Of a stretch of DNA of 64,000 nt, positions 36,167-46,998 are shown in pieces. Source of the DNA: Rhynchosporium graminicola (Eukaryota; Ascomycota; Leotiomycetes; Helotiales; Ploettnerulaceae); contig FJUW01000033.1 in assembly GCA_900074885.1 (NCBI GenBank), positions 697,041 to 761,040 on the forward strand. The letters run 5' to 3'. The translations under genes and the position numbers were made by a program. How positions within the stretch are numbered: position 1 is the stretch's first letter; every line of letters starts with the position of its first letter. Under the pieces are notes generated by a model. The model had not been told where the DNA came from. It made no database searches and saw nothing but the letters and a program-made list of their open reading frames with translations.

Positions 36167-37428
36167 TCAGTAGAAAGCAGCAGCATCCTTATCTCCAAGT
36201 CCCAAATTTTCTAGGTCCCAATTTTGCTCTACTGTAGCCATTTGTGAGTAATGATTGTATGAGGAGCTGCTAGTTGTTCCATGCGCGCTTGCTGGCACCA
36301 CATCGCCTAGCAACAAGGAGAACACTTTGTTGTCACTGGAATAGCTTTCGGTTTCATCGAAAGCTGCAAACTTGTCAGCCAGATCCTCTAGTCTCGGAGA
36401 TGAGAAAGGATTTGTCTTACTGATAAGAACAAGTGTTCGCTTCATGAAATGTGGATTGCTTAAGAGGGGCTCGACAAAAGATCGCACAAAATTTCCTGCC
36501 ACGGTCACGGATGAATCGTGTCCATCATTGGCTATTGAAGTCAGCTTTGACTTATAATTTGCACTCGGACTGCAATGGAGACATACTCATGTTGGGCGTG
36601 ATGAACATCCATTGCGGTAGATTATTCTTTGCCAGATCTTGGTCAAACATAGTGAAATTTTTGGTCTGCGCAAGTCGATCCGTATTCGTTGTAACGGAAT
36701 CATAACTGATGACGGGACTGGTGATTGTCAGCCCGCTATCCTGTTGGAGTCTCTCCCACATCCGATAAAGTTAGGGTCGGATCAAGCCAGTGTCAAAATC
36801 TCATCGGACTTTGAGGCCAAGGTAGGTTGAATCTGTTAGAAACTTACTTATGTTTCCTGACATCATTCTTTCCGTTTTCCTGATTGACGTAGTTGCCTTG
36901 GAACCCACTGTATGGTGAATCCTCGCCGTACACCCCCCAACTCACACCCTTCGCTTCTAATAATCGATAATGGTCTTTTGATCTGACGAGATACGATGGA
37001 AATTGTCATTACTGATGCCGTGCGTAGAACCTCCCACGGCGGCTACGTAATTAGGCTGCGATGGATGTGTGATAGCGACGTAGCTGGTGAGAGTAATGCC
37101 GAGCTTGGCCAAGTATTGGAAGTTTGCTGAGACGGTCAGAAGATGTGTTATGCAGCGCTGCATGAACCTCTTTTGAGGCTACCTAAGGGATATAAGAGCT
37201 ATGAGAAAAGGAGTTCATACGATCTCCAGCTGCCATTGAGTAATCGGTATTTTCAAACCATATCGTCACAAATCTGTCGAAAGTCTTGCCGACAATGTTA
37301 CTTGTAGGACTTCTGGTCAATGCTGTAGCTCGCGCTTTCGCAACATCTCAAGAGCCTTCAGCTGTATACTGCATCTGAGCGAATGCGGTCATTGCTGCAC
37401 CGAGGATAATGAGTAAAGACCACATCAT
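36167..37428 (-). pseudogene. Secreted acid phosphatase (phosphoesterase family), broken
   Basis: Exons as read: 37221-37428, 36848-37126, 36587-36717, 36421-36531 and 36167-36363. Introns of 94, 130, 55 and 57 bp have good donors and acceptors, and codons split across them restore expected residues (for example MTNDGHDSSVTVAG and LITFDETESY). A signal peptide (MMWSLLIILGAAMTAFAQ) starts the protein. Family blocks are clear: TIWFENTDY, HPSQPNYVAAVGG, PQWMFITPNM, DGHDSS, FDETESY, VFSLLLGD, YNHYSQMATVE. Two defects exist: an in-frame TGA after YTAEGS in exon 1 (about 37350), and a one-base deletion in exon 2 (about 36958), where KTIIDY must shift frame to reach EAKGVSWGVYGED. The product would have been an extracellular phosphate-scavenging phosphatase. 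Two independent lesions favour a pseudogene over an assembly error. Confidence 0.85.
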
Positions 37429-38547
37429 GACTTCGCAAAATGAGTGAATTCTGGACCTGGATTAGCAATCGAACTTGTACTAAAGGACCATACTCACAAA
37501 AATCATTAGGACTCAATATTCACATCACAAAATCATAATATTCCTACTTGTAAAAGCCACCCCATTCACGCAGGGAAGCCCCTCTTAAGCCAAGACCCCT
37601 TCGCCTATTGCAGCCCTTATAACTAGGACGCGCGAATCACGAGTTGTCCTTTAACCACATTTATTTCTCGGACGAGGCACTTGCGGCACGTAGGGAACCT
37701 TTGGCCACTGATATCCACACATGGGCGGTTTTGATCAAGTGGTGGTGGACGATTGATGTTGAATCTAGGATGATACGCAGCCAAAAGTCACCGTCTTGGC
37801 GGGGTTGGTCTGGCTCTATCACTTAGCGCACAAACAACCCAGTCTTTGCCACTAAGTAAGAAGTCGATCTCGTACACGAGTCCAGAGCGGCCAATCAGAT
37901 ACCTTGGACATGACGATGAGTGTTTTGAGTGCTGACGTGCCTCATCCGTCGTTTGGGTCCTTTCCCCTTTCGAGCCTTCGTGCAAACGAGGATACAAGAC
38001 ACATGGTTTCGAGAGACTAGAACATGCATAGTAAATCCCTAGAATATTCTGGATTCAAGTGCTACCTGTCTCAACAGGCTCGATGATGTGAAACCGAGGC
38101 TATTCCAATTCGTCTGGGGCGAAGCGATTTGGAATTCGTAGTGAACTTTTCTTTTCAAATCTTCAAAAGTTACCAAATTTTTGATGAATTTGAACTGAAG
38201 TATGGATCCGGACGATATCCTGGGATACTTTTATGACATTAGTATCAGGTTGCGAGACTGAAATTCTTGTTCGCCGAAGACGAATCTGCCCAGCCTTGAA
38301 CCTCTACATTGACATATGATTTAAGCATTTTTGAGCGCTTGGCTGAAGACTTCCAGAATCAGGATGAGAATGTCACTGAACACTTCAGGACCCCTAACCA
38401 GCAAAACCTAGGTAGATAGAAAGTTTTGGCCCAAGGGATGATCATTCAAGCGAGAAGCACCACAAAACGACCAGCACTTCTTCGAGAGCAAACAGGATGT
38501 AAGACTTATGATCTTTAATAATAGGGTAGCAAAAATAACCGAACTGG
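37429..38547. other. Intergenic, no gene seen
   Basis: Promoter side of the phosphatase pseudogene and about 1 kb of sequence with only short unsupported frames. Confidence 0.5.
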
Positions 38548-38702
38548 TGGACTCAGCCGGGATTTGAACCCGGGGCTAATGTCTGTTAGGATCTATTGAC
38601 TCTGGCTCATGGATTATATAGGCTTACCCTCTCACATGTTTGAGTTGACAAATTCTGGGTATTTCCCGAAGCAAGAATCGTAACCACTAGACCACTCTGT
38701 GC
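38548..38702 (-). tRNA. tRNA-like Pol III unit (possible tRNA-Pro CGG with long intervening sequence)
   Basis: On the minus strand an A-box TGGTCTAGTGG (38684-38694) is followed by a tRNA-like D arm and an anticodon-arm start CTTGCTTCGGG that would present anticodon CGG. About 115 bp later comes a perfect T arm CCGGGTTCAAATCCCGG with a B-box (38561-38570), then a T5 run (38531-38535) that could terminate Pol III. However, the 3' half of the anticodon stem (GCAAG expected) is not found, and the acceptor strands CACAGAG and CTGAGTC pair at only four of seven positions. It is therefore either a degenerate or disrupted tRNA gene, a fusion of two tRNA halves, or a SINE-like transcription unit. Confidence 0.35.
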
Positions 38703-39860
38703 AGATTGTTAGTCAAGTCACTTGATGCGAGGGCTCAGAAGAGACTTACGAGCCATGATGTCACGTTTTGATATATACGTTGCTCTTATTTGGGTATATA
38801 TACGGGTTGACAATCTTAGACGGAAGGAGCAGATGGATATAGAAGTGAAGCGGAAGACATCTTCAATGTAAGAAAAAGTTTTAATGTCAGGACATGCAAA
38901 TATATCACGGTAATCATTGCTACCAGTCACTATTCACATATCGCTTCGAGCTATTCATAGATGTCCCTACTGATATTCTTAGCACTGTAATATACGATTT
39001 GTTTATGCAATTCAAGTTGATTGCCTGAATTGGAGAGTGGAGAAAGTCTTCAACGCAAAGCTAAAATATTCAAATGTACCGTATAGAGACTTAGTAATGG
39101 AGACTTGGTAACAATCAAAACTGTAAAGCCTTACGTCGATGGAATCCGCCAGGTTCGAGTGCTCGCTTAATCACAACAACCCAAATCCATTCTGTAGGAG
39201 AGCGCTAGACGTTCAATAGGTGATAATAATCTTCGAGGCAACGGGTTTGATATGAGAGGTTTTGGCCCCTTGCGCTTCCGACCAAAGATCCCAACTTTTA
39301 GTGATGTTCCTGCTAGTACCTCTCCATAAGAGAACGACGATGATATACCTCGAGTTTGCTTCCGGAACGGCACCTGAGTTCTGATATGACGGTAATTAAA
39401 ACGGTTGAATCAAGAATACAGCCTGAGTTCTTCAAGAGCCCTTAGTTGAACATAAAGTTAGCTTATTGAACATGTAGAGGAATCGCGGCCCTGGCAGCGA
39501 CACTTTCACTAAATCTTGTCACTTAACTTCTCTTGACTTCCCACAATGACTCCAAGTAAATTTCAGTTGTGTAAACGTTATTCTATTACCACATGAGTAC
39601 TGCGCATAGTTGAAATGGCTTCTAGAATCATGGGATCAGACTTCATATTGACTCGTCGGTGCGAGCCGACTTGAACAGGGGGTGACCAAAATTGCCGTGG
39701 CCAAGCGGTGTCGCCGATGACGTGTGGCTGCATGAACAAAGGTGTGGCTGTGCTCAAGTCAAGACAAAACATCAATGAAGCACTTCCAACACTCTTCAAC
39801 CCTCCTCCCAATTTCTCCTCCATTACAAGAAAAAGTAAACACCCTCAAACTACCGCCAAG
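38703..39860. other. Intergenic; promoter of the 39,861 gene
   Basis: No gene seen. An in-frame ATG at 39717 would extend the downstream protein by 48 residues, but that extension looks like leader sequence. Confidence 0.4.
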
Positions 39861-41456
39861 ATGATGGAGTATTTCACCTACAAAAAAGTAAAGAAGCACC
39901 AAGCAGAGAAGAAAGCAGCAGAAAGTCTCAAATCACCACTCCTCGACGAGAAAGACGAGACATTCCTCCGGCGCGTTATATCCGCAGAAGGCACACCTCC
40001 TCCTCTGCCTACAAGACCGCATGGATTAGCCGAAGCAGGAGATTTTGCGGGAAATGCGTCGCAGATGGTCGTGCATGATGGGAATACAGTAGCTGCCGAC
40101 GAGGAGGGTCATAGGCGCAGCTCGAAAGATAAGGGCAAGGGCAAGGCGAAGGAAAGTGAGAAAGGTGTGGATACTGAGGGGAAGAAGGGTGGAAGATTTT
40201 TGTTCATAACGTCTAAAATTGGTACCAAGAAGGTGTGTCCAATCATTCATAATATTAATTGCTTCTCCTTCTGATAGCAGAGCACTAACATTCCACCAGC
40301 ACAAAGACGGACTCAAAGCTGATTCAAATGTCGTAACGCCTAACGAAGCTGCTTCCGAAGAAAACGATATTAATAAAGTCCTCGAAGACCTAAACTTATC
40401 AGCGGTCAACAACCGGGCGTTCTCCATTTCCGACGAATCGCAACAGGTCCTCCAAAAATTTACCGTCATTCTAAAGGATGTAGTCAATGGAGCTCCCACA
40501 GCATACGATGATCTTGTTGGACTGCTAGAGGACTCGCAGGGCACTTTGGCAAAGAGTTACGACCATCTACCAAGTTTCTTACAAAAGCTCGTTACACAGT
40601 TGCCAGACAAGTTAACGAAGAATCTCGCTCCGGAGTTGCTGGCCGTAGCTACCGAGGCCAAGGCTTTCAATGCGACGTCAGCGGGTGCAAGTGGTGGAGC
40701 AGAAGGCCTAGGTGGAGCAGCTGGTCTTGGTGCTGCGGCGATGAAGTTTCTCAAGCCTACGAGTTTGAAGGACTTGGTGACGAAGCCTGGTGCCGTGGCG
40801 TCGATGTTGAAAGCTATTATGAATGCACTGAAGCTTAGATGGCCAGCTTTCATGGGGACAAACGTTCTGCTAAGTCTTGGCTTATTCGGTTAGTTCTTTA
40901 CGCCTCTACTCCAGGTTATACCCGCCTTCTCCAGATAGCACATCACTAACGCCACCTAGTTCTTCTCTTCGTATTCTGGTACTGCCACAAACGAGGTCGC
41001 GAAGTCCGTCTAGAGCGTGAAGCCAAAGTAGACAGCGAAGGCCGCATAATCGAGCTCGATGACGACGTAATGCTACCTGGTCCTAATGGCGAACCAAGCT
41101 CAAGCACCAGCCATCAACGACCTTCAGGCTCATCGCGTAGAAACACCGACCGTGAGAGAGAGCGTGAGCATGGCTCTTCCAGCCGCGAACACAGATCCAG
41201 GCCATCAAGCCATGACGAGCGTGAGCGCGAGCGAGAGCATAGATCTAGCCGTGAGACTCGATCTAGACCGTCGAGTCGTGAGCGTGAGCGAGAGCGCGAC
41301 AGGGAACATCGTCATGAGAGACGGGAGAGGGATAGAGAACACGAGAGGGAGAGGGAGCATGTGGAAAGGAGACCGACGAGCAAGAGGAGTAGAAGCGAGG
41401 AGAAGGAGCATAGGAGACGGGAGAAGGATAGGGATGTCGAAAGGGAGAGGCGCTAA
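39861..41456 (+). CDS. Single-pass membrane protein with Arg/Glu/Asp/Ser-rich C-terminal tail, three exons
   Basis: The model joins 39861-40232, 40300-40888 and 40960-41456, giving 485 aa. Introns (67 and 71 bp) have CACTAAC branch sites and keep frame. The N-terminus is MMEYFTYKKVKKHQAEKKAAE, then a low-complexity Lys/Gly region, a central helical domain (about residues 130-260: NDINKVLEDLNLS, QVLQKFTVILKDVVNGAP, YDHLPSFLQKLVTQLPDKL), a Gly/Ala-rich linker, and a hydrophobic segment GTNVLLSLGLFVLLFVFWYC followed by basic residues, that is, one transmembrane helix. The last 110 residues are repeats of RE, DRE and SRP-type dipeptides. This resembles fungal proteins databanks call ring-like domain-containing; that recollection is weak and no RING cysteines are visible. 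The start at 39861 (AAGATGATGG) is preferred over 39717. Confidence 0.85.
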
Positions 41457-41851
41457 TAATGATGGGATGTGTGATGACTGTTTGATTGATACCCGTCCAC
41501 TTGCTTACTATTGTTTTTATGATTTTGCAGATGACGAATGCGATGATTTGACGAGGCAAGTAGGCCGAGGGCAAGAAACTAGAATATTAGCGAACAAGAA
41601 TTTCACAGGTATCACAATGTTCATTTGGACAGTGATGATTGCAGTAATGAGTTCATAGAATGCGTGGTTCAAAAAAGCAAAGCTATCGCTGCATATCATC
41701 CGGTTCCTCTTGTGGTTGTCAGCCCTAGCCTCCAAGCAAGCAAAAACAACACCACCTCAAGTATGTGGCCATGTACCGCTCAACATCAACGCCCTGGAGT
41801 AACCACTTGTAACGCCTCGCAATTCCAGCCCAAAAGATACGACATTGGTAT
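41457..41851. other. Convergent 3' flanks
   Basis: Tail-to-tail interval between the membrane-protein gene and the F-box-like gene. Short frames here are not supported. Confidence 0.5.
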
Positions 41852-43365
41852 TTATCCGTCGTATTCAGAATCGTCCTCCCAGTTGTTCTTGGATTTCTTC
41901 TTGGACTTCTTCGCCTTGGCAACTGCGGTTGCCTTGACCTTCTTCTGCAGGGAAGTCAGTAAGGTTAATAAAATAAATCGTTGATAATGTCATGATTTTC
42001 CACCATGAAATTCAATTGGCAAGTAAATAAAACCATCACTTTTCTCCACAGCATTCGCGTGAAGGATAACTAATTTATGCCTTTTTCTCCACAACATTGA
42101 AATAACAAGTAGGTAATGTCATGTCACACATCCACGACATTCAAACGACTGAAAATGAATGGAAAAACTTACAGGAGGGATAATCACAATCGGCTTTGTC
42201 AGTAGAGAACTCAAGTGGACTCTCAAAGCCTCAGCGTCAGCATCGGTGATGTCGGGTGCCAAGCTTTTGACAATCCTTACTTCCTCTATACCCCGTAGAG
42301 CACAAAGTTTTTCGAAGCCTGGACAGTACTTGAACTTTCTTAGTGGGTCGTTCGGTACCCCTAGTCCAAAGCGATATCTGCTATACTGGTAGCACCAATT
42401 GGTAACAATCACATCCAAAACCTTGAACTTCGGGCAGGTAGCAAGGAACTTGAATGTATGTGAATCGGATTTGCCGAAGTGCTCCCATTTAAAGGTGGCA
42501 AATCTCAGGTGCTCTCGGATAGCTTCCAGGTAGTCGGGTGGTCCTTTCGTGCCAACAAAGACCACGAAATTATTCTTGTAGAACGTAGAACGGGTCTCCT
42601 CATAAATGGCCTTGGATACCACTAAGGTAAGTCAGCAAGGGCCATAACAAGAGTGCTCTGCAAATGAGATTGAGATATATATGTCCCAAGGTCATCTTGC
42701 GACATTCAGATTACCTACACATCAGGTTCAATCCAAGTGTAGGCGAAGTGCTTCCTTTCGGCTTGTGATGCAGAGGTTTGTGAGATACCAGGGCGTAATC
42801 GTAAATCATCAGACGGAGCTCGAGAGGCAGCTTTCTGATACGAAAGATGGACCTATCTAGATAGGAAGTCAGCTACATGTCGTGGAAGCACAATAGGACA
42901 TATCAAACCTGCACTGCTAATAGCTTGATCACAAGCCCACTTGGCAGATGCCCACTCTTCCGGTGTGATAGACAGCACACTACGTAAGCCAGCATCACTC
43001 TCGATGAGGGCACCGTTTTCCTTCGCTGAGGCGACCTCGAGGTCAACATCCTTAAGTGGAACAACTTCGTACCGACCTCCACCTAGGGCTCGAACGATGC
43101 ACAGTCCATCTGGCAACTTCTTCTTGCTCTGGAAGGTCTGGAGGAAAGGAGCAGGTTTCTTGTATGGGACGACCTGAAGTAGCTCATCAGGAACTTGCGG
43201 GCTGATGGGCTCCTCGGCGAACTTTGGAAGTTTCTTACGCGATGGGCTAGGTGGTGGGCTTTCGCTGTCCTCAAACACGGTCACAAAGCCTTTACGAGAG
43301 GTTGGAGTAGGGAGCTTGCCGGTGCGGCCACGCGTGACGCGCATTGTAGGAGTAGATGTTGCCAT
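41852..43365 (-). CDS. F-box/2EXR-like protein with Lys-rich C-terminal exon, four exons
   Basis: Exons are 42909-43365, 42719-42856, 42173-42621 and 41852-41944, giving 378 aa. Introns are 52 bp (weak donor GTTTGA, but GCTGAC branch and CTAG acceptor), 97 bp (GTAGGT), and 228 bp (GTAAGT, CCTGCAG). The joined middle reads SIFRIRKLPLELRLMIYDYALV, the start of the F-box-like/2EXR domain common in fungal proteins, then LVSKAIYEETRSTFYKNNFVVF. The first exon (about 150 aa) is Pro/Ser-rich with an acidic patch, and the last exon encodes KKVKATAVAKAKKSKKKSK, a likely nuclear-localisation tail. The role may be substrate recognition in ubiquitination, by family analogy only. Alternative: if the first intron is not spliced, exon 1 ends at TAG 42853 as a separate 170-aa protein. 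Confidence 0.7.
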
Positions 43366-44315
43366 TGCCGAGGGTGCGAGACGAAGTAGCTCGAGGAGTT
43401 GTTGTGGTTGGGACAGCAGGCATAAGTGTTGCGGAGTTTGAAAGGAAAGAGGAGGGTTTAGGAAGGAAGGCTCAGATAGAAAGGGTCGGAAGGGAAGGAG
43501 ACACGATTCGAAGCTATCTATGTAGTCAGGCAGCGGGCGAGACAGGGGTGTAAAGATCTCATTACCTTAGCGTGCTCGTCGTCGCCTGAAGTAGGCAAGT
43601 TGGGCATGAACATCATATTAGTAAAGTCAGTGAACATTCTGATGACTTTTGAACATTTCTTTAGCAATGCCGTGTAATTCCTCGTGACTTTGACTACCAG
43701 TCGTAGGACATCTTGCAGAGTGGTATTCGGAATACTGTAGCAAAGTCATGTAAAAGTTTGGTGACTTAAACAAGGTAATTTGGTCGTGCAGCCGTAAGGA
43801 AAGTTGCCCAGCCTCGCCATTAAGATTGAGCAAACTAGTAAATAAGAGTTGGATTGAAATTTAAAAGAAAGCAATATCACTTCAAGAAATTGCTATGCTA
43901 TTCCTTACAATTCGATAGAACGAGACCGACCTCGTAGACCTAGTCTCAGCCAAAATTCACAGGACAGCAGTTTCGGGCAAAGCAAACAAAAGCAGAAAGT
44001 CAACAAAAGGCGCGCTCGCGTCACAAGACAGACAGAAGCAGAGCAACGAGGGGCAATGAAACGTGACAATGAGATCAGAAAGCTGTATTGCAACGGTGCA
44101 ATGTTATCTCGTTGTTTCAAGATCATTCCACAGTCTAGAAGAAAGAGCTTGACTTTTTTGTGGAAAGGGGTATACTTCCTCCATCCCGCAACACCTTCTA
44201 AAGTCCATCATATCCTACATTCAGACCAACAAACGCCAACCATTGAAGTCATCCAATCAGTATAACAGCCCCCTATAGATAATCAGTGGCAGAATTTGAC
44301 AAGGATTACCGATAC
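43366..44315. other. Intergenic, no gene seen
   Basis: This contains the promoter of the F-box-like gene and the 3' flank of ARP9. A possible 16-nt final ARP9 exon lies at 44257-44272 (see ARP9). Confidence 0.45.
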
Positions 44316-46343
44316 TTACACTTGGTGGATAGCAGTAGGTCCTTCTTCGTTAAACTCAACCCGGGAAAGGAACCCCTTAGATGCGCCTTGATCCACGACG
44401 AATATGACCTTCGCAGCAACCTGTGCACCCAAGAACACCGCTTCGTCGAATGACTTCCATTCTGGGAAATATGTTGGAGGACTAGCGACCTTGATACTTG
44501 TAGGCGACTGCGAATGCGAAGAGTGCGCTTGTTGTCCGCCAAAGGATGCAGTGGAGATATTGGGATTGATGCCCTGGTGGGATGCAGTGGTTGCGGCGAG
44601 GAGAAGTGGATTAACGGCACTGGCAGTAGGAGGGGCTTGTAATGGTGAGGAGAATGAGGCTGTCGGTGTCATGGATCCTGTACCACTTGGAGTCGCAAGA
44701 TTGGATGGGAGCTCACTCATGAACATCGTTGCTGAGCTGGGAGATACCAAGTACCGATTATTAAGTGTCGTGATCAGCGCATCCTTGAAGCCCCGAACCT
44801 TAGACCCCTGTCCACAGATGACCAGTGCGTCCCAAGCTTCTTGTCTCTTGGAGATATCATTGACCGAGAGGACTGTTCGGTATACTGAGTCTGCGATGGC
44901 ATCCAGATAGCCGTCACTTGCAGCTTGGAAGCGCTCAATTCCAATCTCGATGTCCTTCCGGGATATGCTTGGATCCTTATCTTCCAGCGCTTTCCGCTTC
45001 TCCTCTTTGCGGACAGCCTTGTTGTTTTCACGTCGAGCAGCATCATCCTCATTAGAAACCGCAGCGCCCTCTACGGGTGGGATGCCATCGTCAGGTTTTG
45101 GTTCGACAGCAGAAAGCGGCTCGTCTACAGTAGTCGCCGCTTCTGGAGTCTTTTGTCTCTTTGCATTTGATGCATCCTTAACAAACTCTTCGTAGTGGAA
45201 TGTGGCCCGTGGTCTCTTGGAGTTTGGTAACCGCAGAGGTTTCGCCGCAGCAGCCGCCGCTGCCTCCTTTGCTGCTTCACGATCCGCTTTGCGAGCAGCT
45301 GCTCTCTCTGCCTTTTCCTTTTCCTTTTTTGCCAAGAAATCTTGGGTCTTTCCGCTGGTCACAATTGTCGCAATATCCAATACTCCGTCATCCTCGACGG
45401 CCCTATCATCGATCCCAAACTCTTCATCCACATCATCGAGAAAAGGAACTCTAGGAGCCTCGGTAATTTTAACATCTGGTCCAGAGGAAGATGCTCCAGT
45501 GGTAGCCGCAGCGGCTGGATTACTATCTCCTTCGACGGGCACATCCGCCGCAACAGTGCCAGGCAGAGGTACTCCAGGAGGAAGGATTTCGCAGATCGTA
45601 CTTTTCTTCAACTGCTCTGCCATGTCCCGAGTGAATTCTTGAGATTTCAGTAGTTCCTTCAATTTCCGAGTCATAGCCTCTCCTCCAGACTCATGTACCG
45701 TACTCCTCCCGGAAATTTGATAATCCGTAATTGCAGTCACGTCCACCTTCTCAAACCCAACGTCTATGATCGTCGCGCTCGGGATACCGAAAGCATATGA
45801 GGTCGCCAGTGCACTGTCCATGATGCACAACGCTGGGGTCTTGAATTTTTCAAATATGAATTGGGTGAGGTCCTCATGATTCTTTGCCGTCCAACAAGGT
45901 TGCGCAATCAATAGGACTGGTGTGTGTAGAGGTGCGTTGAATGTAGCTTTGACGTGTTCTAGGAAAGCGAAGAAGGCAGGCATATCATCAATTCGACCCT
46001 CTGCGAATGATTAGCACTTGTATGTATCTCCCAATCCAAACCGATGTGGAATACCTTTCAATGGCCAAATAGCACCCTCCTCCTCTTCTGGCAGCTCTAC
46101 CAATTCCTCTTCCTCCTCATCCCCTTCCGCTCTGTCCATTTCTACATCTCCATTAGTCGTTGACTGCTTCTTCCTCGAAACGATCTTGTGTGCCTCGTAA
46201 CTCTTTCCATCAGGCGCAAGGAATACACGTGTCCGAAATCTATGCGATGCTGGCGTGAATGATTCTGGTAGACCGAACTGTGCGAGGGTTGTTTGCGAAC
46301 CCGGCGCAATTATCAGGATGTGATCGTCCTTGAATGGAGGCAT
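44316..46343 (-). CDS. ARP9: Actin-related protein Arp9 (SWI/SNF and RSC chromatin-remodelling subunit)
   Basis: Exons are 46055-46343 and 44316-46000, giving 657 aa. The 54-bp intron (GTATTC, GCTAATC branch, CGCAG) restores the expected IWPLKEGRIDDMPAFFAFLEH-type junction. The N-terminus MPPFKDDHILIIAPGSQTTLAQFG is the actin-fold phosphate-1 region as seen in fungal Arp9. Actin-like blocks follow: VLLIAQPCW, FEKFKTPALCIMDSALATSYAFG, TIIDVGFEKVDVTAI, SGGEAMTRKL, and late VICGQGSKVRGFKDAL. A large insertion (about residues 240-440) is Ala/Lys/Glu-rich, again usual for this subunit. Known role in yeast: Arp7/Arp9 bind the HSA helix of the remodeller ATPase in the nucleus. The stop at 44316 overlaps a perfect donor GTAAGT; splicing to 44257-44272 would replace the last codon context with VGLLY and stop. 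Either end is plausible. Confidence 0.85.
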
Positions 46344-46998
46344 TATGGGTGGTAGGCTTCAATTGGTTGAGCAGTCGGATAATTGGATTTAAGCGACAAT
46401 GAGATTCTCACTGGAATCAACTCGAGGCGTGGTGCAGGGAAGCGCTGTTTTTTTCGAGTTGCCAGCGTTCGAGGCTCTGAAAGTCGCGATGCTGGAAGTC
46501 GACGACGCGATATGCTGCCTTAGATTTCAGACGCGCAACGAGTCACGTGACGATGAGATCAGTTTTCGGTCCTTTGTAAAGATGTTTGAAACTCCGCTTG
46601 AGTCTTGGAGCTTACTGTTGCGAAGGAGGTACATAAGGATCTTTGATGGCTCCGGTGATTAAAGCCAAAACATAGCACCATTATATCTGACATCACTAAT
46701 AAGCGAACATTTAAGGTTTTACGGGGATAGAAGTCAACAAAGATTACAGTGACTTTCATTCTGAGCTCATTTTTCATGACAGGATCTTGAAAAGCTTCAA
46801 AGCAAGAGTGGTTATCAGATATGGAGTTTCCCATTCTTACTTCGCTACCTTGGATACTCAGATAACCAACAAATCGCACGTCGGCCAACTCCTAGCAACG
46901 CATGGGGGCTGTCCTTCATACGCCTGTACAAATGATATAATAAGAGGAAGGCAGTTAGATCCTCGATTCTAGAGAAACCATCAACACCCTCATCTCTC
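46344..46998. other. Intergenic, no gene seen
   Basis: Promoter of ARP9 and 3' flank of the tannase gene. Frames here have no support. Confidence 0.5.

Noticed and set aside
45200..45653. Plus-strand frames rich in Ala/Ser opposite ARP9
   Set aside because: They are shadows of the Ala/Lys/Glu-rich insertion of ARP9 on the other strand.
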